The notes: generated by a model from the sequence alone, not told the origin. A DNA stretch of 64,000 nt from JAIOQJ01 sp963718635 (GCA_963718635.1 OY970367.1:1302001-1366000); one strand, 5' to 3'; positions 1 through 9,560 are shown, counted from the first letter of the stretch. Numbers and translations are program-made.

Positions 1-609
1 GTGGTCTTCGCCGACATGCTGAGCGATCGCCGCAACTCTTATCTTCGCGAATTGCTGCACGTGGAAGGGACATTAGTACGGCTTCGCAAGATCGAGGCGA
101 CCGAGCGATTGAAGGCGACTTCGTCCATCAAGGAACTTTATGAAGGCTGGATTGTCGATCATACTCACAACGACCACCTCATTGAGGTTGTGTTCATCGA
201 TCTACCCGAAGGAATGAAGCCGGGCGAACTAATTAACTATCGCGTAACGTTCGACGGCTATTACTTCAAGCTGTTGCGTTACGATTCGAACGAGAAGGAT
301 AAAAACAAGAAGCCGGTGCAGCGGATGGCGCCGTTGCTTATCGGCCGCAGTATTGAGATGCTCGATGTGGCATCGCCCTGGTCGCTCGCTAACCCGCTGA
401 TTCCCGCGATGATGGGAATGCTGGTGGTGCTGGCCATCGGGGTTGTGATCTTAATCATTTGGCTTCGTCGCGGCGATCGGCAAGTGAAGCAGCGGGCTCA
501 TGAAGCCCTGACGAAAAGCAACCCGTTCGACGCGAAAGAGCAAAAGCCGCTGCCGCCGATTGAGCCCGGCAACGCGTGGAATCGCATGGGAGAGCTGCCG
601 CCGAATTAA
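1..609 (+). CDS. Membrane-anchored hypothetical protein, 5' end possibly cut by the window
   Basis: The frame is open from base 1, so the true start may lie outside the window. The visible 202 residues form a soluble N-terminal part of about 130 residues, one hydrophobic segment near residues 134-155 and a charged, proline-rich tail ending in NRMGELPPN. This topology suggests a single-pass inner membrane protein with the large domain on the far side. I recognise no catalytic motif or named family. It runs in the same direction as the prenyltransferase-like gene 323 bases downstream, but an inverted repeat lies between them, so a shared transcript is uncertain. That this is a real gene is fairly sure; its function is unknown. 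Confidence 0.6.
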   Translation: MVFADMLSDRRNSYLRELLHVEGTLVRLRKIEATERLKATSSIKELYEGWIVDHTHNDHLIEVVFIDLPEGMKPGELINYRVTFDGYYFKLLRYDSNEKDKNKKPVQRMAPLLIGRSIEMLDVASPWSLANPLIPAMMGMLVVLAIGVVILIIWLRRGDRQVKQRAHEALTKSNPFDAKEQKPLPPIEPGNAWNRMGELPPN

Positions 610-655
610 CGGGGCGTCGAGTAGCGAAAGTCCAGGCAAATTAGACGATTTACCT

Positions 656-790
656 TCCCACCCTCCCCCCCGGCTTTGCGGGGGGAGGGCAGGGTGGGGG
701 GAAAAGGCTAGGACCGCGGAGCCTCTTAATTGATGACTGGCGTAACGCCCCCACCCTGCCCTCCCCCTGCAAAGCCAGGGGGAGGGTAAG
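656..790. repeat. Inverted pair of a GC-rich dispersed palindrome
   Basis: Two copies of a C-run/G-run palindrome with core GGCTTTGC lie head to head at about 656-701 and 748-790, separated by about 46 bases. Each copy is itself a hairpin (CCCTCCCCC...GGGGGAGGG). The same element recurs at 32369-32412 and 40431-40462, always between genes. It behaves like a REP-type dispersed repeat and could also act as a bidirectional terminator. Confidence 0.8.
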
Positions 791-931
791 AAATCGCCAA
801 AGCGATTCACGCAGAAAGTTGATGAAAATCTCGTGAAGAAGTGCTAAACTAAGTTGATTCGGCAAACCGCCTGGTTTGCGTGATGGGAATCAGCCGTTCT
901 TATTTTGATTGTTCCTCAAGGAGTACAGGTC

Positions 932-2521
932 GTGGCGAAAATCGCAGACTCCGTGACCGAAAACGGCAAACCGTCGCGCACCGCGCCGGCGCCCGTCATT
1001 CGCAAACTGCAAGTGGCCGAGGAAGACAGCAAGGCCCGCCTGCTGAATCGACAAGTTCCGGCCTTCGTGATCAGCGGTTTGATTCACATCGTTCTCGTTG
1101 CCGTCTTCATGCTCTTCATCTGGATGACCGACAAGGAAACCCAGGCAAAGCCGAATTCGGAACCGCCGACCAGCACGAAGATCGATGAAAAGCCGGAAAA
1201 GGAACTCGATCTGACCAATATTGATCCCGGTCTCGATTCCGAAATCGCCGCAGCGGTCGATGTCGAAAAAGACAGTGAATTCACGGTAGATGCGCCAGCG
1301 GTAGACGGCGAGGCCCCGGGACTGCCGAACCAGGACACCGAAATTCAGTCGTCAGTGACCAGCGACCTCGGCACACCTAGTACTTCGTTCGAACCTGCCG
1401 GCAGCACAAACATGTCGACGGATGGCGCCGTTAAGATGGGCGCAGCAGGCCATGGCGGGGCAATTCTATCGCCCGGCTTGCGCGGCCGCGGCGGCGCTAC
1501 GAAAGAACACCTCCTGCGCACCGGCGGCGGCAACGACGAAACGGAACGGGCCGTCGCCTTGGCTCTTGCATGGCTCGCCAAACAGCAGAGCCCGACCAAT
1601 GGCAATTGGGAGTTCGACACCAACGGCCCGCACAAGGCTGACCGCGCGGCGGCGACTGGCCTCTGTCTGCTTCCGTTCCTCGCCGCGGGCGAGACGCATA
1701 AGAGCGGCAAGCGTTATCAGAAAAATGTGGCTGCCGGTTTGAACTATCTCAAGGGCGTCATCAAGCCCAATGGCCAGTTTCCCGGCACCATGTATACTCA
1801 GGGCATTTGCACCGTTGCCCTTTGCGAAGCGGCCGGCATGACAGGCGACGAACAGATCAAGAAGGTTGCCAAGTCGGCTGTTGATTTTATCGTGCAAGCT
1901 CAGGGACCGAATGGCAGTTGGAACTACGTTCCCAACGAAGATGGCGACACCTCCATCGTCGGCTGGCAGATTCAGGCAATGAAGAGCGCTCGGCTGGCAG
2001 GAATCGCCGTTCCCGAAAAAGCATTTGAACGGGCAGGCGGGTTCCTGGACACCGTATCCGATTCGGGATCGACCTATGGCTATCGGCAGAAGGGGGCGAC
2101 CCCGGCTTTGACGGCTGTCGGTCTGCTAAGCCGTCTTTATAGCAAATGGAAGCCCGACAATGCCCAAGTCGCCAACGGCATCACCTATATGTGGACGACC
2201 AAGCCGCCAAAAGAGACCAGCTGGGACATCTACTACTATTACTACGCGACCCAGGTGTTCCATTTCTTTGATGGACCCGATTGGCACGCCAAGTGGAATC
2301 CGGCCATGCAGGCGATTCTGCTGAAGAAGCAGATTACGGCAAAGACGCCCGGCGCCAAGCAAAGCGAAATCGGCAGCTATCCAAAGGATGATTCTCACAT
2401 TGGCAACAGCGCTGGAAAGCTCGGCACCACGGCACTTGCTTGTCTGACGCTCGAAGTTTATTATCGCCACCTACCGCTCTACAAACGGGACGGCGGCGCC
2501 CTTGAAGTTATCGAGAAGTAG
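932..2521 (+). CDS. Membrane-anchored prenyltransferase/squalene-cyclase-repeat protein
   Basis: The start is taken at GTG 932 because AAGGAG lies 8 bases upstream; an earlier in-frame TTG at 905 has no such site. The 529-residue product has one transmembrane segment at about residues 44-66. A low-complexity acidic and Gly/Ser-rich linker follows to about residue 200. The C-terminal half resembles the alpha/alpha-barrel repeats of squalene cyclases and prenyltransferases (for example WNYVPNEDGDTSIVGWQ). Planctomycetes carry many such proteins with an N-terminal anchor, often near ExbD-type genes, and their substrate is unknown. I see no DxDD cyclase motif, so enzymatic activity is not claimed. 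A strong terminator follows the stop. Confidence 0.75.
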   Translation: MAKIADSVTENGKPSRTAPAPVIRKLQVAEEDSKARLLNRQVPAFVISGLIHIVLVAVFMLFIWMTDKETQAKPNSEPPTSTKIDEKPEKELDLTNIDPGLDSEIAAAVDVEKDSEFTVDAPAVDGEAPGLPNQDTEIQSSVTSDLGTPSTSFEPAGSTNMSTDGAVKMGAAGHGGAILSPGLRGRGGATKEHLLRTGGGNDETERAVALALAWLAKQQSPTNGNWEFDTNGPHKADRAAATGLCLLPFLAAGETHKSGKRYQKNVAAGLNYLKGVIKPNGQFPGTMYTQGICTVALCEAAGMTGDEQIKKVAKSAVDFIVQAQGPNGSWNYVPNEDGDTSIVGWQIQAMKSARLAGIAVPEKAFERAGGFLDTVSDSGSTYGYRQKGATPALTAVGLLSRLYSKWKPDNAQVANGITYMWTTKPPKETSWDIYYYYYATQVFHFFDGPDWHAKWNPAMQAILLKKQITAKTPGAKQSEIGSYPKDDSHIGNSAGKLGTTALACLTLEVYYRHLPLYKRDGGALEVIEK

Positions 2522-2548
2522 TGAAACCGGTTTGACGGAATTAGACAC

Positions 2549-2585
2549 GCGAGCCGAGCATCTTTGCTTGGCTCGCTTTATTTTA
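2549..2585 (+). terminator. Intrinsic terminator after the prenyltransferase-like gene
   Basis: A 12-bp stem, GCGAGCCGAGCA pairing with TGCTTGGCTCGC (one G-T wobble), has a 4-base loop and is followed by TTTATTTT. It lies 28 bases after the stop at 2521. Confidence 0.8.
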
Positions 2586-2784
2586 AGCAGATGCCTGACC
2601 GCCTTAAAATGGCAGTCGAGTTGCTTCACCAAGTTTAAGAAGACGATTCAGCACAGAGGCACCGAGATGGACCAACGATCAATTTCTATTTTGACAAATA
2701 CTTAATAGTCTTTGTTTTCTCTGTGCCCCTGTAATATTAAAGTTTAGAAGTTGCGCAAGCTGCGAAATTTTATAGACAGCATCT

Positions 2785-2894
2785 CACACTAACCCGAAGT
2801 GTAAGCGAGGTTTACTTCGAAGCATCAGCGTTAGTTTGTACAAATAACGCTAACGCTTCAGGGCTGAGCCTCGCTAACGCTTCGTGTTAGTGTG
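2785..2894. repeat. 110-bp imperfect inverted repeat
   Basis: A 26-base arm at 2785-2810 (starting CACACTAACCCGAAG) is matched by its reverse complement at 2869-2894 with 23 of 26 positions identical. A smaller palindrome built on AGCGTTA/TAACGCT lies inside. No open frame fits it. The rest of the gap 2586-3039 shows nothing else I can name. The structure looks like a small non-coding palindromic element. Confidence 0.7.
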
Positions 2895-3039
2895 TCGATT
2901 GCGGCAAGGCCGCGTTGTGTCTGTGTGGTTAAATTACATCAAAATAACTCACTGTAGTGGGCTTGAGCTAGAAGTTCACTAAGTTTTTTGACGCGGCTCC
3001 TCAGTAGACGAATCGTCTGCATTGATACAAGATACGTTC

Positions 3040-4050
3040 ATGTTGTTCTTGGCACTCGAAACTAGCTGTGATGAAACTGCCGCTGCCGTCTTCACTGACG
3101 ATCGGCAAATCCTTTCCAATGTTGTCGCCTCCCAGACGGAACTCCATTCTCCCTTTGGCGGGGTCGTCCCGGAGATTGCGGCCCGGGCGCATCTTCGAAA
3201 TGTCCTGCCCGTTATCGATGAAGCGCTGAAGCAAGCACAGGTCACGCTGGCAGACATCGGCTGCATTGCCGTCCACAATACGCCGGGATTAGTGGGCGCG
3301 CTGCTCATTGGCGTATCGACCGCCAAGATGCTCTCGTTCGCCCTGGACGTGCCCTTGGTGGCAGTCAACCATGTCGCTTCGCATATCTACGCCTGTCGCA
3401 TCGCGGCCGGTTGCGATATTTTTCCGTGTGTGGGCCTTGTCGTCAGTGGCGGGCACACGGCACTGTTTCATTGTCGGGATCCCTTGACGATGGACCTGCT
3501 CGGCGGCACGCGCGACGATGCCGCCGGCGAAGCCTTTGACAAAGTCGCGGCGATTCTTCGCTTAGGCTTTCCCGGCGGCCCGGCCCTTGAACGCGAAGCG
3601 GTCGGCGGCAACCGAAGCGCCTATAAGTTTCCCCGTTCGTTCATTCACGAAGATCGCTTGGAGTTCAGTTTTAGCGGGCTAAAGACGGCCGTGCTCTATA
3701 CCGTTCGGGGCCAGGATGCCGCGAACAAAGATGCTGTATTGTTGCCCCAGGTGTGCGCGGATGTAGCCGCCAGCTTTCAGCAAGCCGTGGTGGAAGTCCT
3801 CGTCGCCAAGTGCAAGCAGGCTCTGCAAAAAACAGGGCTGACGCGGCTGGCTGTCGGCGGCGGCGTTATTGCGAACAAAGCGTTGCGTTCCGGCCTTGCA
3901 GAGATGTGTAATCAGGCTGGCGCCGAACTCTTCATCCCGCCGATGAACTTATGCACCGACAACGCCGCTATGGCCGCGTTGGCTATCGAAAAATGGAAGC
4001 TAGGCTTATTCGCGCCGGCCGACCTCGATGCCGAACCGAACTGGCTGTAG
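3040..4050 (+). CDS. tsaD: tRNA N6-adenosine threonylcarbamoyltransferase TsaD
   Basis: TsaD (Gcp/YgjD/Kae1) transfers the threonylcarbamoyl group onto A37 of ANN-decoding tRNAs together with TsaB and TsaE. The start is placed at ATG 3040 because family members begin with LxLETSCDETAAAV, exactly as here; a TTG 18 bases upstream is the alternative. The product has 336 residues, the usual length. Visible hallmarks are the metal-binding HVASH motif, VVSGGHT, GEAFDKVAAILRLGFPGG, LAVGGGVIANKALR and the C-terminal CTDNAAMAALA. The gene is intact. Neighbours are unrelated (a long palindrome upstream, a convergent cytochrome gene downstream). Confidence 0.95.
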   Translation: MLFLALETSCDETAAAVFTDDRQILSNVVASQTELHSPFGGVVPEIAARAHLRNVLPVIDEALKQAQVTLADIGCIAVHNTPGLVGALLIGVSTAKMLSFALDVPLVAVNHVASHIYACRIAAGCDIFPCVGLVVSGGHTALFHCRDPLTMDLLGGTRDDAAGEAFDKVAAILRLGFPGGPALEREAVGGNRSAYKFPRSFIHEDRLEFSFSGLKTAVLYTVRGQDAANKDAVLLPQVCADVAASFQQAVVEVLVAKCKQALQKTGLTRLAVGGGVIANKALRSGLAEMCNQAGAELFIPPMNLCTDNAAMAALAIEKWKLGLFAPADLDAEPNWL

Positions 4051-4085
4051 TCGGCTGCCTGATTTGATCATTCAACGTTCCCAAT

Positions 4086-5526
4086 TTACGGGTCAATTTC
4101 AATTTGAAACCGGTCTTTGAGCAGCTGGCGTTTCTCCGATTCGGAGACGTAGAGAACAAAATAAACCAGGCTCCAGATTTTGTCGCTCCCTTTTGCGCGC
4201 TCATCAGCCGTGGGGCGAAGATGCGTGTGCGCGGGCATGTTGCTGCCCAGAATGCCGCCATAGATGCGGGCGTAGATTTCTTCCGGCTTCCGGCCGCCCC
4301 GAAGGGCTGGTGTTGTCAAATTGCGCGGCCGGACAATCGAGCCCCACGAATCGAATTGAAAGGGCGCTGCCTTGCCGTAGCCGGAATGACATGTCGTGCA
4401 ACCGACTTCGGAACTCGTGAAGAGCTTATGGCCCTGGACCGCCGCCTCCAACTTCTGATCCTCACTGCTGTAAGGATTGGGGTCGCCTTCGATTGGATTG
4501 CGCCGAGGCCATCCAGATCGGCGCTATCTCGCCTGCTCGTTCGATCAGTCCTTTGCGGACTTCTTCGCGCGAAAGGCCTTCTCCCTTTGGATTGGCGGCC
4601 TCTTTCATCACGTCGTACTCGGCCTCGCCGCGCATACTGAGATGGATGACGTAACTCACCAGCGCCTGCAGATCGCTTTCGGGAAGTGCGCCGAATTGCG
4701 GCATCGGCCCGCCTATGATTCCTTCGCTGATCGTTCGCTGCAGATCGGCACGGCTCGGCTTTCGCTTGCCGCCTACCAATGGATTGGTTGTGATGAATTT
4801 AAACAATCCAGGGCGATAATCGCGCGGCTGCGGAATGAGGTAGCGCCCGCCTGGGCCGTTACCGTTGCCGGTCAGGCCGTGGCATTGCTGGCAATAGTTC
4901 TGGTAGAGTGCTCGGCCTTGTTTGAGCATTGGCGGAGAGAGTTTCAGTTCGGTTTCGTATCCGCGCAGGTGCTCGACCTTTGCCTCCAAGTCGCTGACAT
5001 CTTTAGCAGCTTTGTCCGCTTGCATTTCCAGAATGCCTGCCAACTGTTGCTCATCGGCATTCTTGGCGGACGCTCGAGCGGCAGCGACCTCTTCACGCTT
5101 GGCGTTGAGAGCTAGACGCAGGGAATCGAGCTTCTCAGCAAATTTCAATTGCTCGATTAAGACTTCTCCGTTTGGCGTCATCGGCTCGCCGGGCGTGCCA
5201 TAAAGTTCCGTCAACGTTTTGCCGAATTCGTCGTGTACGTCAGCGTCGATCTTGCGAGTGTTCAAAATGGAACCGTCGATCTCCGTCGCCAGCTTGGCGT
5301 CATCGCCCGTCAGCGTGTCCCGTTGCCGGTCGAGCATTAGCAACGGAGGATAGCCGGGATCGTACCATTTCGAAGCCTGAACGCTGGGAGTCTTAACCAC
5401 CAGCCAATCGGATCGAACCGGGTAGAACTCCGGAAGTTCGGCAACAGGTCTCTGCTCGCTGCAACCGATTGCAACGACCAATCCAAGCATCAACGCGCAA
5501 GGGAACATCTCTCGAAATCGAATCAT
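4086..5526 (-). CDS. Di-heme cytochrome c lipoprotein, interrupted by one frameshift
   Basis: The N-terminal portion carries a lipoprotein signal (hydrophobic run ending VAIGC), a coiled-coil-like middle and a first heme site CQQCH followed by GLTGNGNGPGG. The second heme site CTTCH lies in another frame beginning just beyond 4490. Changing frame near 4485-4500 joins the two halves smoothly (MASAQS then EGDPNPYSSEDQ), giving a protein of about 480 residues. ATG 5526 is chosen because GGAG sits 6 bases upstream and it places the signal peptide at the N-terminus. A di-heme lipoprotein of this kind probably moves electrons in the periplasm, as in cbb3-like or alternative complex III systems. Partners are not visible here. 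One extra base explains the break. Confidence 0.75.
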
Positions 5527-5638
5527 CCGCTGCTCCATCTGAAGGCGACTCGTAGCATAAGAAGTATCTTCGCTTCGCTTCATTATTCGTCAACAACGCC
5601 CGACGAGAAAATTCGGTTAGCCCCATCGGGAGGAGTGC

Positions 5639-6922
5639 ATGGCGACCCCGCCTTTTTCAATCGTATCACACTCGGCGTTCCGAGCTTCGCTGCCCAAACC
5701 AATGCCATTTTACTACGGCTGGGTCATGCTGATACTGGCCGCCCTGGCAATGACAGCCACTTTGCCGGGCCGTACGCATGGCCTGGGACTCATCGTGAAG
5801 CCGCTCACCGAAGATCCCGGCCTGAACATCGGCGAAGTCCAATTCAGCGCTCTGAACTTCTGGGCAATCATGCTCGGCTCGGCTCTCTGCCTGCCCGTCG
5901 GCGCCTTGGTCGACCGGCTCGGCGTTCGCCGCTTGCTCGCTATTGTGTCGGCTGCGCTGGGACTCAGCGTAGTCGCGATGAGTCAAACGACGGGCATAGC
6001 GGCTCTCTTCATTACGCTGGTATTCGTTCGCGGGTTGGGGCAAGGCGCGCTTTCGGTCGTCAGCATGGCCATGGTCGGCAAGTGGTTTACGCAGCGCTTA
6101 CCGCTGGCTATGGCCCTATTTTCCGTTCTCCTCTCCATCGGCTTCATTGTCTCATTTCAAATGTTTGGCGCTGCCGTCGCGGATTATGGTTGCGCGCACC
6201 AGTTGGGCAGGCCTTGGCATCGTTCTACTGGCCGGCTTAGCGCCCTTGGCCTTGTTAGCTGGCGCAGTTCACCCGAAACAATGGGCGTCGTTTCCGATCG
6301 GGAAAATGAAGGACCTTCAACGCCTGCTTCAAGGAGCTCAACGCTTTACGAAGCGTTACGTTCGTATTCCTTCTGGGCTTTCACCTTGGCGGCCTGTCTC
6401 TTTAACTTCGTCTGGTCGGCAGTTACGCTGCTGAGCGAAAACTTGCTGGCAAGCCGAGGCATCGGGCACGAGACCTACATCGAAGTCATGTCGATGGTTG
6501 TGGGTCTCGGGCTGCCCGCCAATCTGCTCAGCGGTTGGTTGGCACGTCGCTGGGGCATGGGCCGTGTACTCGCGGTCGGCATGGCCATGCTGGCGCTGTC
6601 GCTTTTCACTTTCCTCAACCTGCAAACAAAGAACGATGCGCTCCTCTATGGCGCGACGCTCGGCATCGCCGGCGGCATCGTCACGGTGGTATTCTTCGCC
6701 TTTTATGGGCATGCCTTCGGCCGAATGCATCTCGGGGCTATTCAAGCGTCCGCCCAGATGCTAAGCGTATTCGCCTCAGCGCTGGGGCCATTGCTCCTGG
6801 CCGTTTGCCGCGACGAATTCGGCTCCTACGATGGCTTCTTCTATGCGACGGCTCTGTTGGCTGTGGCGTCCGCACTGACGGTGGTGCTGTGTCGCACTAA
6901 CCGCGCTCCCGCTGCGGACTGA
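5639..6922 (+). CDS. MFS transporter (two compensating indels inside)
   Basis: The start ATG has GGGAGGAG just upstream. About 12 hydrophobic segments and the MFS motif A-like stretch GALVDRLGVRRLLA mark a major facilitator permease of about 427 residues. Between about 6191 and 6266 the reading frame gives non-hydrophobic residues, while the alternative frame gives a good transmembrane helix (GLGIVLLAGLAPLALLA). One added base near 6191 and one lost base near 6266 would restore it and leave the rest in frame. The gene ends 4 bases before the DUF1445 gene, so the two are probably co-transcribed and the substrate may be shared. Substrate unknown. Confidence 0.8.
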   Translation: MATPPFSIVSHSAFRASLPKPMPFYYGWVMLILAALAMTATLPGRTHGLGLIVKPLTEDPGLNIGEVQFSALNFWAIMLGSALCLPVGALVDRLGVRRLLAIVSAALGLSVVAMSQTTGIAALFITLVFVRGLGQGALSVVSMAMVGKWFTQRLPLAMALFSVLLSIGFIVSFQMFGAAVADYGCAHQLGRPWHRSTGRLSALGLVSWRSSPETMGVVSDRENEGPSTPASRSSTLYEALRSYSFWAFTLAACLFNFVWSAVTLLSENLLASRGIGHETYIEVMSMVVGLGLPANLLSGWLARRWGMGRVLAVGMAMLALSLFTFLNLQTKNDALLYGATLGIAGGIVTVVFFAFYGHAFGRMHLGAIQASAQMLSVFASALGPLLLAVCRDEFGSYDGFFYATALLAVASALTVVLCRTNRAPAAD

Positions 6923-6926
6923 AAAT

Positions 6927-7685
6927 ATGCATCTCCAAACCGCACTTGAAGTCCGCATGGCGGCACGGCAAGGTTTTCTAACGGGCCCGACGCCGGGCCT
7001 TGCGCGTGGCTGTCCGCAGGCGAACTTGGTTATTGTTCCCCAAGAATTTGCCTCGGACTTTTTACTCTTCTGCGAGCGCAATCGCACCGCATGCCCCTTG
7101 CTCGACGTGACGACGCCTGGCGATCCGGAACCGCGAAAAGTCGCAGCCGGCGCTGATCTCCGCACCGATTTGCCCGCTTATCGCGTGTGGCAAGATGGCC
7201 AGTTGGTAGCCGAGCCGATCGACATCCTCGACTGGTGGCGCGAAGATCTCGTCTCTTTTCTGCTCGGTTGTTCCTTCACATTCGAAAACGCATTATTGCA
7301 AGAGAGCATACCGGTACGGCATCTGGAGATGGGATGCAACGTCCCGATGTATCGCACAAACATCGCCTGTAAACCGGCGGGCCGCTTTGCCGGCCCACTC
7401 GTTGTTTCAATGCGGCCGATGAGCCCGGCCCAAGCCATCGAAGCAACTCGAATCTGCGCTCGTTTCCCGGATGCGCATGGCCCGCCGCTGCATGTCGGCG
7501 ATCCTTCTGCGATCGGAATCGAATCGATTGAACGACCCGATTTTGGCGACCCGGTGACAATTCGCGCTGGCGAAGCACCCGTCTTCTGGGCCTGCGGCGT
7601 GACGCCTCAAGCTGTCTTGCTGCAGGCGAAACTGCCGCTGGCCATTACGCATAAGCCCGGCTGCATGTTTGTTTGCGATTCGTAA
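6927..7685 (+). CDS. DUF1445 / D-glutamate cyclase-like putative hydro-lyase
   Basis: The 252-residue product matches the UPF0317/YcsI family. Diagnostic stretches are GCSFTFENALL, VVSMRPM, HGPPLHVGDPSAIGI, VFWACGVTPQ and ITHKPGCMFVCD. The mammalian relative is a mitochondrial D-glutamate cyclase; bacterial members are described only as putative hydro-lyases. Full length and intact. It follows the MFS gene by 4 bases, a pairing suggesting uptake and processing of the same small acid, which is inference. Confidence 0.88.
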   Translation: MHLQTALEVRMAARQGFLTGPTPGLARGCPQANLVIVPQEFASDFLLFCERNRTACPLLDVTTPGDPEPRKVAAGADLRTDLPAYRVWQDGQLVAEPIDILDWWREDLVSFLLGCSFTFENALLQESIPVRHLEMGCNVPMYRTNIACKPAGRFAGPLVVSMRPMSPAQAIEATRICARFPDAHGPPLHVGDPSAIGIESIERPDFGDPVTIRAGEAPVFWACGVTPQAVLLQAKLPLAITHKPGCMFVCDS

Positions 7686-7811
7686 TGAAAGTCGCACCTT
7701 CCGACTACTGCGAGGCCTGAATTTTAGCTTGCCTGGCTTGCCTGAGCGGAAAAATTGTTGCACAATTGCGCATCGCCTTCCTGTTTCATTCATCTCATTT
7801 GCGAGTTGGCC

Positions 7812-7949
7812 ATGGGTATTCTTCGTTTACCCGGCCGGGCCTACGATTATGTTTACGGCGGCTATGGCTGGTTCGGCGTGGCATTCGCCGGCGTCGCACT
7901 GGTATTGCTCATCGTCGGCATCATGATCTGGTTCGATCGGCGGAAGTAA
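7812..7949 (+). CDS. Small single-pass membrane protein (45 aa)
   Basis: The product has a short basic N-terminus, an aromatic patch (YDYVYGGYGW), one hydrophobic segment of about 20 residues and a basic C-terminal FDRRK. The hydrophobicity pattern and the compact frame suggest a true small membrane protein. An in-frame upstream ATG at 7755 would add a cysteine-rich, non-hydrophobic extension that looks unlike coding sequence. No function can be assigned. Confidence 0.5.
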   Translation: MGILRLPGRAYDYVYGGYGWFGVAFAGVALVLLIVGIMIWFDRRK

Positions 7950-7957
7950 GTTTCACC

Positions 7958-8086
7958 GCGTAGCGGAAGTCGTCAGACTTCCGATTGAATAACACGTGCG
8001 TAGCGGAAGTCGTCAGACTTCCGAGGGTCACCGGAAGTCTAACGACTTCCGCTACGCAACCGGAAGTCTAACGACTTCCGCTACGC
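7958..8086. repeat. Four copies of a 26-bp repeat, two direct then two inverted
   Basis: The unit GCGTAGCGGAAGTCGTCAGA (then CTTCCG) occurs at 7958-7983 and 7998-8023, and in inverted form at 8032-8057 and 8061-8086. The block can fold into one long hairpin. It sits between two convergent genes, so it may also stop transcription in both directions. Confidence 0.85.
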
Positions 8087-8113
8087 GCTCCGCCACGCTC
8101 TCTCCGCTACATC

Positions 8114-9346
8114 TCACCCATGCCGATGGCTTTCGCGCGCCATGTCGATGATGCCCACCAAGAACGCCAGGAAGATGGTTTCCAAGCCCAGCACAAAGAG
8201 CGTGCCGGCGAATATCCATTGCGGCGCCAGCAGCTCAGCCGTACGCAGCCAATGGATGAAAACCGGCGCGGCCAAGCCTGCAGCCAGGACAATGGCGCCG
8301 CCGCCAAGCATGAAGCCGCGTTCGATGCGGAACCAGCGCGTGAATTGATCCAATCGTTTATCGAAAAAGACCGGATCGAGCCGATGGGCCACGAGTTTCG
8401 CTAGAAACCCGAAGACTAGAACGTGAAAGCCCGTTAAGGCCGCCAAGGAAGCCGTATACATGAAGTTCGGGCCAAAGTAATCGGTCCAGACTCCATAGCC
8501 GGCAAGGGCTGCCGTCGGTATCGCCATCATTCCAAGCACAAGTAAGAACATTCCAGGCAGGAAGAAGAGAAAGCTCGGGCTGCACATCAGCATGAAGCGA
8601 AGATGACGCCAACCATCGCGAAAGCTGCGCAGGTGCGGCCTACGATTACGACCATCCGGCCAGAGCGTTATCGGGATCTCTTCGATGGCCAGCTTGGCCA
8701 AGCTGCTCTTGATGACCATCTCGCTCGCCAATTCCATGCCGGGCATCTGCAGATTCATCTTCGGCACGGCATCTTTCCGAAAGCCGCGCATGCCGCAATG
8801 CGAATCGCCAACTCCGGTTTTGAAAAGCATGTTCAGAAAGCCGCTCAGCAGCGGATTACCGACGTATTTATGCAGTGGCGGCATGGCGCCAGGCTTGATG
8901 TTCCCCTTGAGCCGATTGCCCATCACCAGATCGGCGCCGCCGCGCAGGCATTCGACAAAGCGCTCCAGATCGGTGAAGTCGTAGCTGTCGTCGCAATCGC
9001 CCATGATGATGAATTCGCCCTGTGCCTCGGCAAAGCCTCGGCGGAGAGCATTGCCGTAGCCCTTCAACGGATGGTAAACCACCCGAGCGCCAGCAGCAGT
9101 GGCGACTTCAACGCTCCGATCGCTCGACCCGTTGTCGACGATGACCACTTCGCCGGCGATGCCGAGCGCCTTCATCGTGCCGACGGCCTTCGCCACGCAC
9201 ACGCCGACGGTTATCTCCTCGTTCAGACAGGGCATGACGACGGAGAGTTCCAGCGTCGGGCGGCTGACGGTTGACCGTTCATCCCGTTCGATAAACGACG
9301 AAACGTTGGTCGATGCGGGTACAAGGGTGCGGGATGACATGTACAT
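8114..9346 (-). CDS. GT2 glycosyltransferase, polyprenyl-phosphate hexose synthase type
   Basis: The N-terminal domain has the GT2 signatures SVVMPCLNEE, VIVDNGSSD and a DxD-like MGDCDDSYDF, followed by GNRLKGNIKPG and DSHCGMRGFRKDA. This is the dolichol- or undecaprenyl-phosphate mannose/glucose synthase group. The last 150 residues hold about four transmembrane segments, as in membrane-tethered members. It probably transfers a sugar from a nucleotide donor to a lipid carrier at the cytoplasmic face. The 410-residue gene is intact. It has no co-directional neighbour. Confidence 0.85.
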   Translation of the reverse strand: MYMSSRTLVPASTNVSSFIERDERSTVSRPTLELSVVMPCLNEEITVGVCVAKAVGTMKALGIAGEVVIVDNGSSDRSVEVATAAGARVVYHPLKGYGNALRRGFAEAQGEFIIMGDCDDSYDFTDLERFVECLRGGADLVMGNRLKGNIKPGAMPPLHKYVGNPLLSGFLNMLFKTGVGDSHCGMRGFRKDAVPKMNLQMPGMELASEMVIKSSLAKLAIEEIPITLWPDGRNRRPHLRSFRDGWRHLRFMLMCSPSFLFFLPGMFLLVLGMMAIPTAALAGYGVWTDYFGPNFMYTASLAALTGFHVLVFGFLAKLVAHRLDPVFFDKRLDQFTRWFRIERGFMLGGGAIVLAAGLAAPVFIHWLRTAELLAPQWIFAGTLFVLGLETIFLAFLVGIIDMARESHRHG

Positions 9347-9560
9347 GCGTCAGCTTCTCATGCGGTTAGTCTGGCTGCTGTCCCCCAACCCTAGAACAAA
9401 TTGCCAGACTAAGGAGCGAAACCTGAGAAGCGGATGAGGAAAGTTAGGCCGTCTATAACGATCGCAACGACGCAACGTTCGACTGTGAACCGTTCACACT
9501 TTCCTGCTCGACCTCAAACCGACTGTAAATCTTTTACAGTCAACTGATAGTTTTCTATTT

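Noticed and set aside
451..865. Minus-strand frames over the GC-rich palindromes at 656-790
   Set aside because: They are created by the C- and G-runs and overlap the end of the upstream gene; no protein-like composition.
7958..8086. Possible CRISPR array
   Set aside because: Only four units, two of them inverted, with 3 to 14-base spacers and no cas genes. A true array has direct repeats and longer spacers.
8603..9274. 223-residue plus-strand frame
   Set aside because: Antisense shadow of the GT2 glycosyltransferase, which has clear family motifs on the minus strand.
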